5,837 bases of DNA from Thermogutta sp. (GTDB taxonomy: Bacteria; Planctomycetota; Planctomycetia; Pirellulales; Thermoguttaceae): NCBI RefSeq assembly GCF_014359955.1, contig NZ_JACIYL010000223.1, forward strand, positions 1 through 5,837. The letters run 5' to 3'. Below are positions 1 through 5,837 of the stretch, piece after piece (the first letter of the stretch is position 1; each line of letters opens with the position of its first letter). The translations under genes and the position numbers were made by a program. The notes beneath the pieces were generated by a model. It did not search any database and was not told the origin of the DNA. It was given only the letters and a program-made list of their open reading frames with translations.

Positions 1-708
1 GGCAACCGGGGAGGCACTTCCCCTACCGGGGGCGGATGCGATCGCTCCAACGGACGGCGTTTCGACGGGATGGGGAGCGGGGGCCATCGCACCGGGGGCG
101 GCCTTTTCCGTCAGGGGAGTCGGCGCGAGTGCCACCCCTGGTTTGGCGGCCTCGGCCGCACGGCGCCGCGCGGAATCGACAGCGAATCCCCCCGCAGCCG
201 GAGCCGCTTTCAACTCCGGCGCAGTCACCTTCGCAGAAGGTGCCGGTGTCCCGCCTTGTTCAGACTCTGTCTCCCGCGATGCAGTGGCACGGAACCCAAC
301 CTCTTGGGGGTTCTTCTCGGGGTACAGGAGCAAGATGGCCAGGCCGATGGAACCCGCCAGAATGGCCCAGCCGAGGTTGCGAGGCCGGAAAATCCGCCGA
401 GCAAGCGAAGATAGCCCCTTCAGGCCGCGCTCCACCCCTTGGTTGGCCGCCTTCTCGGTCGCCGCAGAGGGGGCTCCCTCAAGGAGGATTCGCCGTTCCG
501 CCGCTTCCAGAACGAGGGGGGCGAGATCTCTCGGGCAACGTGAGCGTGGCAGACTGGCGAGGAGCTCTCGCTGCCTGCGAAGCCGGTCGAGAAGTTGCCT
601 GGCCTCCGGATCGCGCGAGAGCCATTGCTCGACGTGGAGCTTCTCCTGGGGGGACAGCTCCCCATCGAGGTAGGCGCTCAGGAGTTCTTCATCAGGTTTC
701 CGGGACAT
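1..708 (-). CDS. Membrane-anchored anti-sigma factor, zinc-finger-free, partial (3' end beyond window)
   Basis: Reading the minus strand from the ATG at 708-706 gives 236 codons with no stop, running off the window start. The N-terminus (MSRKPDEELLSAYLDGELSP, then a charged helical stretch to about residue 54) is the typical cytoplasmic sigma-binding domain of anti-sigma factors, with the hallmark YLDGEL near residues 13-18. Residues about 112-129 (LGWAILAGSIGLAILLLY) form one membrane segment preceded by basic residues (RRIFRPR), predicting N-inside topology. Residues 130-236 are rich in Ala, Pro, Gly and Glu and would lie outside the membrane; their function is not recognisable. The only cysteine is residue 58, so the HxxxCxxC zinc site of ZAS anti-sigma factors is absent. 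An in-frame TAA two codons before the ATG fixes the start; the ribosome site is weak (GGA 10-12 bases upstream). The ECF sigma gene lies upstream on the same strand and is the likely partner, although 374 bases away. The anti-sigma role is inferred from domain style and context. Confidence 0.8.
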   Translation of the reverse strand, partial: MSRKPDEELLSAYLDGELSPQEKLHVEQWLSRDPEARQLLDRLRRQRELLASLPRSRCPRDLAPLVLEAAERRILLEGAPSAATEKAANQGVERGLKGLSSLARRIFRPRNLGWAILAGSIGLAILLLYPEKNPQEVGFRATASRETESEQGGTPAPSAKVTAPELKAAPAAGGFAVDSARRRAAEAAKPGVALAPTPLTEKAAPGAMAPAPHPVETPSVGAIASAPGRGSASPVA

Positions 709-742
709 TGTTGCTTATCCGGCGCGATCCGAAGTGGCTAAG

Positions 743-808
743 CTCACCAGATGGGTGAGTCAAAAATGCATCGGTATGTGCAGAAACGCAAGGGTTGACG
801 CGCGTTTC
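743..808 (-). promoter_or_regulatory. Two stem-loops in the anti-sigma mRNA leader
   Basis: Two perfect inverted repeats lie between the predicted ECF promoter and the anti-sigma ATG. The first pairs GAAACGC (783-789) with GCGTTTC (802-808) over a 12-base loop. The second pairs CTCACC (743-748) with GGTGAG (754-759) over a 5-base loop and ends about 35 bases before the start codon. No T-run follows either stem in the minus-strand direction, so they do not look like intrinsic terminators. They may shape translation or stability of a leader of roughly 165 bases, or may be chance. Confidence 0.25.
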
Positions 809-881
809 GGCCTTGACCAGCAGGGCGAGGAACCCAATTTACCGACCCTTTCGATCTTAACCGATTTTTCACTGCCGAATC

Positions 882-910
882 TTTGACGCACCATCTGCGG
901 AGTAAGTTCC
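882..910 (-). promoter_or_regulatory. ECF (sigma-E-like) promoter for the anti-sigma gene
   Basis: On the minus strand GGAACTT (910-904) is followed after exactly 15 bases by CGTCAAA (888-882). This agrees closely with the known pattern of promoters read by RpoE-like ECF sigma factors: a GGAACTT -35 element, 15-17 bases, and a GTC-centred -10 element. Transcription would begin near 875 and give a leader of about 165 bases before the anti-sigma ATG at 708. An inverted repeat TCCCGG/CCGGGA (908-913 with 921-926) overlaps the upstream edge of the -35 element and could be an operator. Use of this site by the adjacent ECF sigma factor is an inference. Confidence 0.5.
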
Positions 911-992
911 CGGGTTTCCGCCGGGATGTCAATAGGTGTATGTTTTTTTTGCCGCGGTGGGCACGTCCTTTGACGAAGCCTGTATTTCCGTG

Positions 993-1016
993 GGCACCGT
1001 CAATGCGGTCGGTGCC
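993..1016 (-). terminator. Inverted repeat downstream of the sigma gene, possible weak terminator
   Basis: GGCACCG (993-999) and CGGTGCC (1010-1016) form a perfect 7-base GC-rich stem with a 10-base loop, starting 67 bases after the sigma stop codon. On the minus strand the stem is followed by CACGGAAATACAGG, with no U-tract, so it lacks half of a classical intrinsic terminator. It could be a pausing site, an mRNA 3'-end stabiliser, a protein-binding site or chance. It lies upstream of the ECF promoter, which would suit ending the sigma transcript before the anti-sigma unit begins. Confidence 0.25.
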
Positions 1017-1082
1017 AGTTCAGCGAGGCCGGGTCACCGAAGCACCATCGCGTCTGGGGAGCGCTCCAGCCTGCGCAGCCCG

Positions 1083-1643
1083 TCAAAATAATTCGTTTTC
1101 CCACGCCTTCAATCTTTCATAGAGTTCCATCCGGGCGCGGTGGAGGCGACTTCGCACGGTTCCCACCGGAATGTCCAGGATGGTCGCAATTTCCTCGTAC
1201 GAATATCCCTCCAAATCCCTCAAAGCAAGGATGACGCGATGGTCTTCTGACAGGGTGGCGATGGCCTGCCTGACCCGCTCACAGCGTTCCTGTACCTGAA
1301 GTTTTTCTATGGGGGATTGATCCGGCTCGGCCAGTTGGTGTCCCTGGTCACCGGTGAGTTGATCGAACGATTGAGTGGATTTGCGCCGCCGGTGATGAGT
1401 GGCCGCCACGTTAAAGGCGATTCGGTACAACCACGTGTAGAAAGCGCTATTTCCTTGGAAAGAGGGGAGGTTCAGGAAGGCCTGGACGAAGGCTTCCTGG
1501 ACCACATCGAGGGTTTCGTCGGCATCACCGACCACGTGGAGCATAGTATTGTAGAGCCGGTCCTGGTATTTCTGGACCAGCTTGCCGAACGCAGCAGGGA
1601 CGCCTGCCAGAGTTTCTCGGATCAGATCCTCGTCCTCTTTCAC
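1083..1643 (-). CDS. RNA polymerase sigma factor, ECF (sigma-70 group 4) subfamily, RpoE/SigW-like
   Basis: The 186-residue protein has the usual length and two-domain layout of ECF sigma factors. Region 2 spans about residues 7-85: DETLDVVQEAFVQAF (42-56) is the core-polymerase-binding part, and SAFYTWLYRIAFNVAATHHRRR (66-87) is the -10 recognition part with its basic end. A variable linker (about 88-113) follows. Region 4 spans 115-178, with the helix-turn-helix SYEEIATILDIPVGTVRSRL (148-167) that reads the -35 element. There are no extra C-terminal domains. The start is GTG with GGA six bases upstream. The frame stays open a further 25 codons upstream to a TAG but contains no ATG, GTG, TTG or CTG, so GTG is the best choice. 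The likely inhibitor is the anti-sigma factor encoded downstream, and the partly matching promoter in the gap between them suggests a regulatory loop. The family call is firm; the signal sensed and the ECF subgroup cannot be told from the sequence. Confidence 0.95.
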   Translation of the reverse strand: MKEDEDLIRETLAGVPAAFGKLVQKYQDRLYNTMLHVVGDADETLDVVQEAFVQAFLNLPSFQGNSAFYTWLYRIAFNVAATHHRRRKSTQSFDQLTGDQGHQLAEPDQSPIEKLQVQERCERVRQAIATLSEDHRVILALRDLEGYSYEEIATILDIPVGTVRSRLHRARMELYERLKAWENELF

Positions 1644-1724
1644 TGTCGTTCCGTATTCCCGGGCTAGCTGCCGGATTTCTTGGCCCTGAAGCCGTTCCGC
1701 ATTGCACCCAGCGATCGTCTATTC

Positions 1725-1753
1725 ATCATGAGGGGTGGGAGAAGGTCTGTCAA
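1725..1753 (-). promoter_or_regulatory. Sigma-70-like promoter for the ECF sigma gene
   Basis: On the minus strand a perfect TTGACA (1753-1748) is followed after 17 bases by CATGAT (1730-1725), a four-of-six match to TATAAT. It lies in the 131-base gap after the glycosyltransferase stop and would give a leader of roughly 75 bases before the GTG at 1643. I see no ECF-type GGAACTT/CGTC pair in this gap. The sigma gene may also be read through from the glycosyltransferase gene, since no clear terminator separates them. Planctomycete promoters are poorly charted, so this rests on the general bacterial consensus. Confidence 0.4.
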
Positions 1754-1774
1754 ATGGTGCGAGGAGGGACGCGT

Positions 1775-3109
1775 TCAAGCGGCTGACCTTGGGGATTCCG
1801 CTTGGGCACCTACCACGGCAAGCGGAACGGATTCCTCTCGGCCCGCGCCTTCGGGACTCCGCTCGTCGCTGCCGCAACAAAGTGAATTCCCCAACGGGCT
1901 GCCATGGCAAACGCGGACTCGCCCACCGCGTTCGATGTGATAGGTGATGCCGCGCCAGGAGACCGATCGCCGCAGACCAGCAGAAACACTGAGAACGAAC
2001 CCGACGGTGCCGATGAGCAAATTGGCCAACCGATCCCACCAGAACACTTTTCGGAAAGCGGGCTGCTGGGCGAGTTGTGGAAAGTAAACTCGGGCAGCCG
2101 CCGCGCGAAACTCGGCCCTGATCCAATTGAGGACAAAAATGATGCCCGCCGCGGCCAGGCCGCTCGATCGAACATCACCACCCCAGCCGAACACCGCGGC
2201 GCCAACCCCCAGCCAGAAAACCAAAATATGATAATTTCCCACAAAGGTATCGAACAACCACCATGTGGGGAGCACATGTCGCAGCAGAAAATACTGGCGA
2301 TGAATAAAAGCAATCATTTCTCGAGTGGAAGAATAACACGCGGTGGCGACAAGGCACGCAGGCTCGTATTGCACTCGCAAGCCGCGACGCAACAGAAGGC
2401 GAGCCACCACGAGGTCATCGCAGATCTGGCCTTCCCACGCGTCCCGGATGCCAAGCTTTTGGAAATTTTCTCGGGTGGTGGCCCAGGTTCCTCCCCAGAC
2501 AAGATTGGGCGTTTTGCCGGCCATCAGCATGGCGTATGAACCGTTGAGAGAAGCAACAACCGCTTCACGAAACGTTCCCTGGGTGGGCACAAACCAGCGG
2601 TAGCCAGTGACAGCCGCTGCCCGGGACTCTTCCAATCGGCTTATGAGGGCCCTCAACCAGCTCGGCGAAGGCGACGCGTCTGAATCGGCAAACACCAGAA
2701 ATCGGACTTGCTCGGGAATTGTGTGAGTCGCTGCCCGAAGATTATGAACTTTTTGTGCCTCGTTTGTGGCCGACCCTGCCACCACCAGTTCGGCCGGGAT
2801 GTTCGGGTGGTCACTGATGAGACGTTCAATTACGCTCACGGCTGGGTCGTCGTGTGATTGCACGACGAATCTGAGGGAATAGTAGGCGTAATCTTGACGA
2901 AAAAAACCAGCCAGATTCTCTTCGAGATTGTGTTCCAGGCCGCGACAGGGGATGATGACCAGGGCCTGACCGGTCGGCTGACGGTAGGCCTTTTTCTGGA
3001 GTCGGCGCGCCGCGTAGCGGTGATGCTCAAACGCCTGAAGCGCGAGGAGCACCAATTGAACAGCGGCGAGCACCCCAGCCGAAATCAAGCCAATTGAAAA
3101 TCCGTCCAT
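1775..3109 (-). CDS. Membrane glycosyltransferase, GT2 superfamily (ceramide-glucosyltransferase / GT21-like)
   Basis: This 444-residue protein probably transfers a sugar from a nucleotide sugar to a lipid acceptor on the cytoplasmic face of the membrane. Residues 5-27 form an N-terminal membrane anchor. The GT-A domain begins at ALVIIPCRG (49-57); acidic residues follow in SHDD (85-88), KVHNL (120-124) resembles the GT21 lysine motif, and ADSDASPS (141-148) is the metal-binding DxD-type site. GGTWATTRENFQKLGI (206-221) and DDLVVARLLLRRG (231-243) follow, the latter supplying the likely catalytic aspartate. HRQYFLLRH (270-278) stands where Q/RxxRW is expected. Two or three hydrophobic segments lie at about 283-308, 315-330 and 360-378. 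The last 50 residues (Gly, Ser, Glu, Cys-rich) match nothing I know. The ATG is preceded by AAGG at a spacing of 8, and an in-frame TGA upstream leaves no other start. Hopanoid-linked HpnI-type enzymes are the nearest named relatives I can suggest; the actual substrate is unknown. Confidence 0.8.
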   Translation of the reverse strand: MDGFSIGLISAGVLAAVQLVLLALQAFEHHRYAARRLQKKAYRQPTGQALVIIPCRGLEHNLEENLAGFFRQDYAYYSLRFVVQSHDDPAVSVIERLISDHPNIPAELVVAGSATNEAQKVHNLRAATHTIPEQVRFLVFADSDASPSPSWLRALISRLEESRAAAVTGYRWFVPTQGTFREAVVASLNGSYAMLMAGKTPNLVWGGTWATTRENFQKLGIRDAWEGQICDDLVVARLLLRRGLRVQYEPACLVATACYSSTREMIAFIHRQYFLLRHVLPTWWLFDTFVGNYHILVFWLGVGAAVFGWGGDVRSSGLAAAGIIFVLNWIRAEFRAAAARVYFPQLAQQPAFRKVFWWDRLANLLIGTVGFVLSVSAGLRRSVSWRGITYHIERGGRVRVCHGSPLGNSLCCGSDERSPEGAGREESVPLAVVGAQAESPRSAA

Positions 3110-3162
3110 GGAGTGTGCCTTGTTGCAGCTCTTTCTCCATTCTGAATTTCTGTCTTTGCATC

Positions 3163-3192
3163 AGCATAGGCATGAAGAGGCAAAAATGTCAA
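3163..3192 (-). promoter_or_regulatory. Sigma-70-like promoter for the glycosyltransferase gene
   Basis: On the minus strand a perfect TTGACA (3192-3187) is followed after 18 bases by TATGCT (3168-3163), which matches TATAAT at four of six positions. The predicted start near 3155 gives a leader of about 45 bases containing the AAGG ribosome site (3121-3118). Placement, spacing and the AT-richer surroundings support it, and it implies that the glycosyltransferase gene is transcribed separately from ftsK. Confidence 0.45.
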
Positions 3193-3212
3193 CATGAAGG
3201 GCGTCTGACATA

Positions 3213-3239
3213 TCCCCATTTTTTGTGTGGCGATGGGGA
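3213..3239. repeat. Perfect 7-base inverted repeat upstream of the glycosyltransferase promoter
   Basis: TCCCCAT (3213-3219) and ATGGGGA (3233-3239) are perfect inverse complements separated by 13 bases. The repeat lies about 20 bases upstream of the predicted -35 element, a position suited to an activator site. The spacing puts the arm centres about 20 bases apart, roughly two helical turns. It could equally be chance or the stem of an RNA hairpin for a transcript leaving ftsK; the T-run (3219-3224) sits inside the loop on the plus strand, so it is not a classical terminator. Confidence 0.25.
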
Positions 3240-3539
3240 GGCGAACGTCCACACGGGTTGGCCCCAGCCCGACGGGACCTGCTCGTGAGGGCCGCGGTGG
3301 ACCAGCCATAAAAGTCAGCCAGTTTGCACCCCGCCCCAGATTCTCGCTCGGCGCCGAATGTGATAGCGGCAGATTTCGGGGGATCGCGTAACTCCGGTAG
3401 TAGTTCTCAACTGCGGTGATCCGTGGCAGACTCGGATGCGGGGAACATCGCTCCACCACGCGCGGCGAGATTCGACCATAGTGCCGAGATGCTTGAGAAT
3501 CGCCGCTTACTGGGACTGCATGCGACAGACTGAGCAGGA

Positions 3540-5837
3540 TCAGGTTGCGTCCGGCGAGCCACTGGCACTTTCCGAATGGGATGCGGGAGGTTCGTCGCGG
3601 GGAGCGGTGAACGGGCTTTCGGCCGACGGCCGACTGGTTTCCGGAACCAGGACAATCCGGTTCGCCCGTGGGCTGCCACCCGCGGCGGAAGGCGACCCCG
3701 GCAGCGTTTGTCCCGAGGAACCGCTCCGTTGCTGGCGGATTGCTTCCCACTGTTCCAGAGTCATGAGGACTTCCCGAGCTTGGGAGCCATTGTACGGGCC
3801 CACGATACCATCTTCTTCCATGTAATCGATGAGTCTGGCTGCCCGGCCGTAGCCGATGCCCAGGGCACGCTGCAGAAGTGAGACACTTCCACGCCCTTCT
3901 CGAATGATGATGTCCACCGCGGCTTCGTAGAGTTCGTCGCGGGCTGTCAAAGCACCTTTTTGGCCTTGCTCTGGCAGAGACGGCTTCAACTGAACCAGCT
4001 CCTGCACGTACTCCGGTTCGTGGACGGCCACCGCATCGATGACGCGATTGATTTCATCATCGCTGACGTAGGTGCCCTGGCCCCGAATGAGGGTGCTCGT
4101 GCCGGGTCGCAGGAACAACATGTCGCCGTTACCCAGCAGCTTTTCGGCGCCCATTTCGTCGAGCACGACGCGGCTATCCACCCGGCTGGCCACTTCAAAG
4201 CAAATTCGGGCAGGTAAGTTCGATTTGATCAACCCGGTGATGACATCCACCGTTGGTTTTTGCGTGGCAAGCACGAGGTGAATTCCCACCGCCCGGCTTT
4301 TCTGAGCAAGCCGAATGATATGAGTTTCCACCTCTTTGGCGGCGGTCATCATTAGATCGGCCATCTCGTCAGCAATGATGACGATGTACGGCATATGGGT
4401 GGGGATTTGGGCGCGTTCTTCCTCGCTTTCCGGACGCATGCGGCGCATCAGCTCTTCTTCGCCGAGCTGGTTGTAAACGCTGAGGTGACGCACTCCCGCC
4501 CGGGCCAGCAGGGCGTATCGTTCCTCCATTTTTTCCACGGCCCAGGCCAGGATGGCCTCTGCTTTACGCATATCCGTGACGACCGGATGCATGAGGTGCG
4601 GCACCCGCTTGTATGGACTGAGCTCCACCATCTTGGGATCGATGAGAAGGAGACGCACCTCATCAGGCGTCTTGGTCATCAGGATGGAAAGAATGATCGA
4701 ATTGAGGCAGACGCTTTTACCGGTTCCCGTGCGACCGGCGATGAGGAGATGCGGCATTGTGGCCAGGTCCACGACCATGGGATGACCGGCCACGTCCTTG
4801 CCGAGGAATATGGGAATCCGCATCGCCTGGTACTTGCCGTGGCTTTCTTCGATAACTTCTCGCAACCGAACGATTTGCCGCTCGTTATTGGGGACTTCGA
4901 TACCCACCGTGTTCTTGCCCGGGATGGGCGCGACAATCCGCACACTGGGGACCCTCAGGGCGATGGCCAGGTCGTCCGCAAGGGCCGTGATCTTGCTGAG
5001 CCGCAGGCCGGCTTCGAGTTCCACTTCAAACTGCGCGATGACGGGCCCCGTCTGAATCTCCACCACCCGCACGTGATAGCCGAAGTCGGCGAACGTTTTT
5101 TCCAGGATTTGGGCTTTTGCGCGGACTTCTTTTTCCTGTTCTTCAAAGCGGAAAGGCTCCGGCTCCAAAAGCAGATCGATGGAGGGCAGCTTGTATTGCA
5201 TGGGGCGCAAGGGGCGGGAATCGGACTCGATTTCTTCGAGAAGTTCCTCCCGTGGAGGTTTCGCCGGTTTTCGGATGCGGGGTTCGCTCACCCTGCGCTC
5301 TGTCGATTTGGAACCGCTTGGAGGTTCCTCCTGTGTGGGCTGGGCCGAGGCAACCGGAGCGACCTGGGCTGGTTTCTTGACGACAATATCGCGGGAACTG
5401 TCGCCGTCGCTCTCGACTTCCCGCCGCTTGTCTCCCGCAGTGGTGGAAGCCGGGTTCGCTTCGCCCGCCGGTGTCGGTTTCACCTTGGCTGGAGGTGACA
5501 TCGTCTCGGATGCGCGGCGGAAAACGCCATAACCCTCTGCAACCACCACCAGTCCGCGGAGAATCCCTTTGATCGGCCAAAGGGCTGCAGTGGTTACGGC
5601 TCGGACCAGCGAGAGATCCGTCCACAGGAGGAACCCCAGAGCAAACGTCCCAAGGAACGTTCCCACCGTTCCCAGATAACCAAGCCGCTGTTCCGCAATG
5701 TAGCGGAAAAGGAAACCAAGATACCCGCCGGGACCTCCAATACTGCCCGGGCTCCACGAGTGGAACACACAGTCAGCCAGTCCTAGAAGCGATAGGAGCG
5801 ACACAAGCCAGCCGGCCATTCGGGTATTGAGGCGCGT
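3540..5837 (-). CDS. ftsK: DNA translocase FtsK/SpoIIIE, partial (5' end beyond window)
   Basis: FtsK is the septum-located hexameric motor that pumps chromosome DNA during division and helps resolve dimers. The frame is open to the window edge. The first ATG inside (5819) has no ribosome site and falls in a membrane helix, so the true start lies outside. Numbering from that methionine: two hydrophobic segments (1-19, 45-66), probably the last two of the usual four; a charged, Pro-rich linker (about 100-205); the alpha domain (about 210-330); and the motor domain. Walker A is GRTGTGKS (362-369), Walker B is IVIIADEMADL (479-489), and LATQKPTVDVITG (517-529) follows. The winged-helix gamma domain that reads orienting DNA sequences covers about 626-690 (SLLQRALGIGYGRAARLIDYMEEDGIVGP). 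A Ser/Pro-rich tail of about 65 residues follows, longer than usual for the family. No clear terminator follows the TGA. The identification is secure; only the N-terminal part is missing. Confidence 0.97.
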   Translation of the reverse strand, partial: TRLNTRMAGWLVSLLSLLGLADCVFHSWSPGSIGGPGGYLGFLFRYIAEQRLGYLGTVGTFLGTFALGFLLWTDLSLVRAVTTAALWPIKGILRGLVVVAEGYGVFRRASETMSPPAKVKPTPAGEANPASTTAGDKRREVESDGDSSRDIVVKKPAQVAPVASAQPTQEEPPSGSKSTERRVSEPRIRKPAKPPREELLEEIESDSRPLRPMQYKLPSIDLLLEPEPFRFEEQEKEVRAKAQILEKTFADFGYHVRVVEIQTGPVIAQFEVELEAGLRLSKITALADDLAIALRVPSVRIVAPIPGKNTVGIEVPNNERQIVRLREVIEESHGKYQAMRIPIFLGKDVAGHPMVVDLATMPHLLIAGRTGTGKSVCLNSIILSILMTKTPDEVRLLLIDPKMVELSPYKRVPHLMHPVVTDMRKAEAILAWAVEKMEERYALLARAGVRHLSVYNQLGEEELMRRMRPESEEERAQIPTHMPYIVIIADEMADLMMTAAKEVETHIIRLAQKSRAVGIHLVLATQKPTVDVITGLIKSNLPARICFEVASRVDSRVVLDEMGAEKLLGNGDMLFLRPGTSTLIRGQGTYVSDDEINRVIDAVAVHEPEYVQELVQLKPSLPEQGQKGALTARDELYEAAVDIIIREGRGSVSLLQRALGIGYGRAARLIDYMEEDGIVGPYNGSQAREVLMTLEQWEAIRQQRSGSSGQTLPGSPSAAGGSPRANRIVLVPETSRPSAESPFTAPRDEPPASHSESASGSPDAT

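Larger units (their letters stand above)
709..1082. other. Non-coding gap between sigma and anti-sigma genes
   Basis: I see no convincing gene in these 374 bases. The only minus-strand open frame (932-744, 62 codons) starts at a TTG with no ribosome site, lies across the predicted leader, and resembles no known protein. The gap holds an ECF-type promoter (882-910), two short stem-loops near the anti-sigma start (743-808), an inverted repeat (993-1016), a 10-base perfect palindrome GGAGCGCTCC (1058-1067) just after the sigma stop, and a run of eight T at 943-950. That run reads as an A-tract on the minus strand, about 33 bases upstream of the ECF -35 element. A small RNA cannot be excluded by eye. 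Confidence 0.6.
3110..3539. other. 430-base intergenic region between ftsK and the glycosyltransferase gene
   Basis: No recognisable gene, tRNA or clear intrinsic terminator is visible here. The part nearest the glycosyltransferase (3110-3240) is less GC-rich and carries a promoter and an inverted repeat. The rest (3241-3539) shows nothing specific. One minus-strand frame is open right across the gap, but it starts inside ftsK in another frame, has the Pro/Ser/Arg/His-rich composition of a non-coding frame, and ends inside the glycosyltransferase gene, so I do not call it. Confidence 0.55.

Noticed and set aside
36..758. 240-codon plus-strand open frame and two overlapping plus-strand frames at 70-414 and 143-673
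   Set aside because: They lie antisense to the anti-sigma gene, whose minus-strand frame encodes a recognisable domain and membrane helix. Their products are Arg/Pro/Ser-rich and match nothing.
744..932. 62-codon minus-strand frame between the sigma and anti-sigma genes
   Set aside because: It has a TTG start without a ribosome site, a basic unordered composition, and overlaps the ECF promoter and leader stems.
908..950. Inverted repeat followed by a T-run on the plus strand, as a possible plus-strand terminator
   Set aside because: The T-run begins 16 bases after the stem, and there is no plus-strand gene that would need a terminator here.
951..3300. Repeated 10-base word GCCGCGGTGG at 951-960 and 3291-3300
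   Set aside because: In a window of this length several 10-base repeats are expected by chance, and the flanks do not match.
3085..3750. 221-codon minus-strand frame spanning the ftsK-glycosyltransferase gap
   Set aside because: It begins inside ftsK and ends inside the glycosyltransferase gene in other frames, has a Pro/Ser/Arg/His-rich composition, has no recognisable domain, and would overlap the predicted promoter.
4395..5498. 367-codon plus-strand open frame
   Set aside because: It is antisense to the conserved FtsK motor and alpha domains; its His- and Phe-rich composition is typical of a shadow frame in GC-rich DNA.

Overview
The window reads as ordinary bacterial chromosome. It carries four protein genes, all on the minus strand, and two of them are cut by the window edges. 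In minus-strand order they are: a DNA translocase of the FtsK/SpoIIIE family (5' end missing), a membrane-anchored family 2 glycosyltransferase, an ECF-type RNA polymerase sigma factor, and a single-pass membrane anti-sigma factor (3' end missing). The base composition looks GC-rich by eye (not counted). The style of the ECF sigma factor, and of an anti-sigma N-terminus of the 'DEELLSAYLDGEL' type without zinc ligands, suggests a planctomycete. That is an inference from memory of family style, not a measured match.

Layout by window coordinates. 1-708: anti-sigma factor, open to the window start. 709-1082: a 374-base non-coding gap that holds a good ECF-type promoter (GGAACTT, 15 bases, CGTCAAA) reading into the anti-sigma gene, plus several short stem-loops. 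1083-1643: ECF sigma factor with a GTG start. 1644-1774: a short gap with a sigma-70-like promoter for the sigma gene. 1775-3109: glycosyltransferase. 3110-3539: a 430-base gap with a sigma-70-like promoter for the glycosyltransferase and one inverted repeat. 3540-5837: FtsK, open to the window end.

The sigma and anti-sigma genes probably form one envelope-signalling pair. The membrane anchor would let the anti-sigma factor hold the sigma factor until a signal arrives. The pair is unusual in being separated by a long gap with what looks like a separate ECF promoter. If that promoter is read by the upstream sigma factor, the sigma factor would drive its own inhibitor as negative feedback while being made from a housekeeping promoter itself. 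FtsK (chromosome segregation at division) and the glycosyltransferase (probably acting on a lipid at the membrane) show no visible functional link to the pair beyond shared strand.

I found no mobile element, CRISPR array, tRNA or rRNA, and nothing I would call a new biological system. The most useful points are the ECF promoter between the sigma and anti-sigma genes and the anti-sigma gene itself, which is easy to miss because it has no stop codon inside the window.
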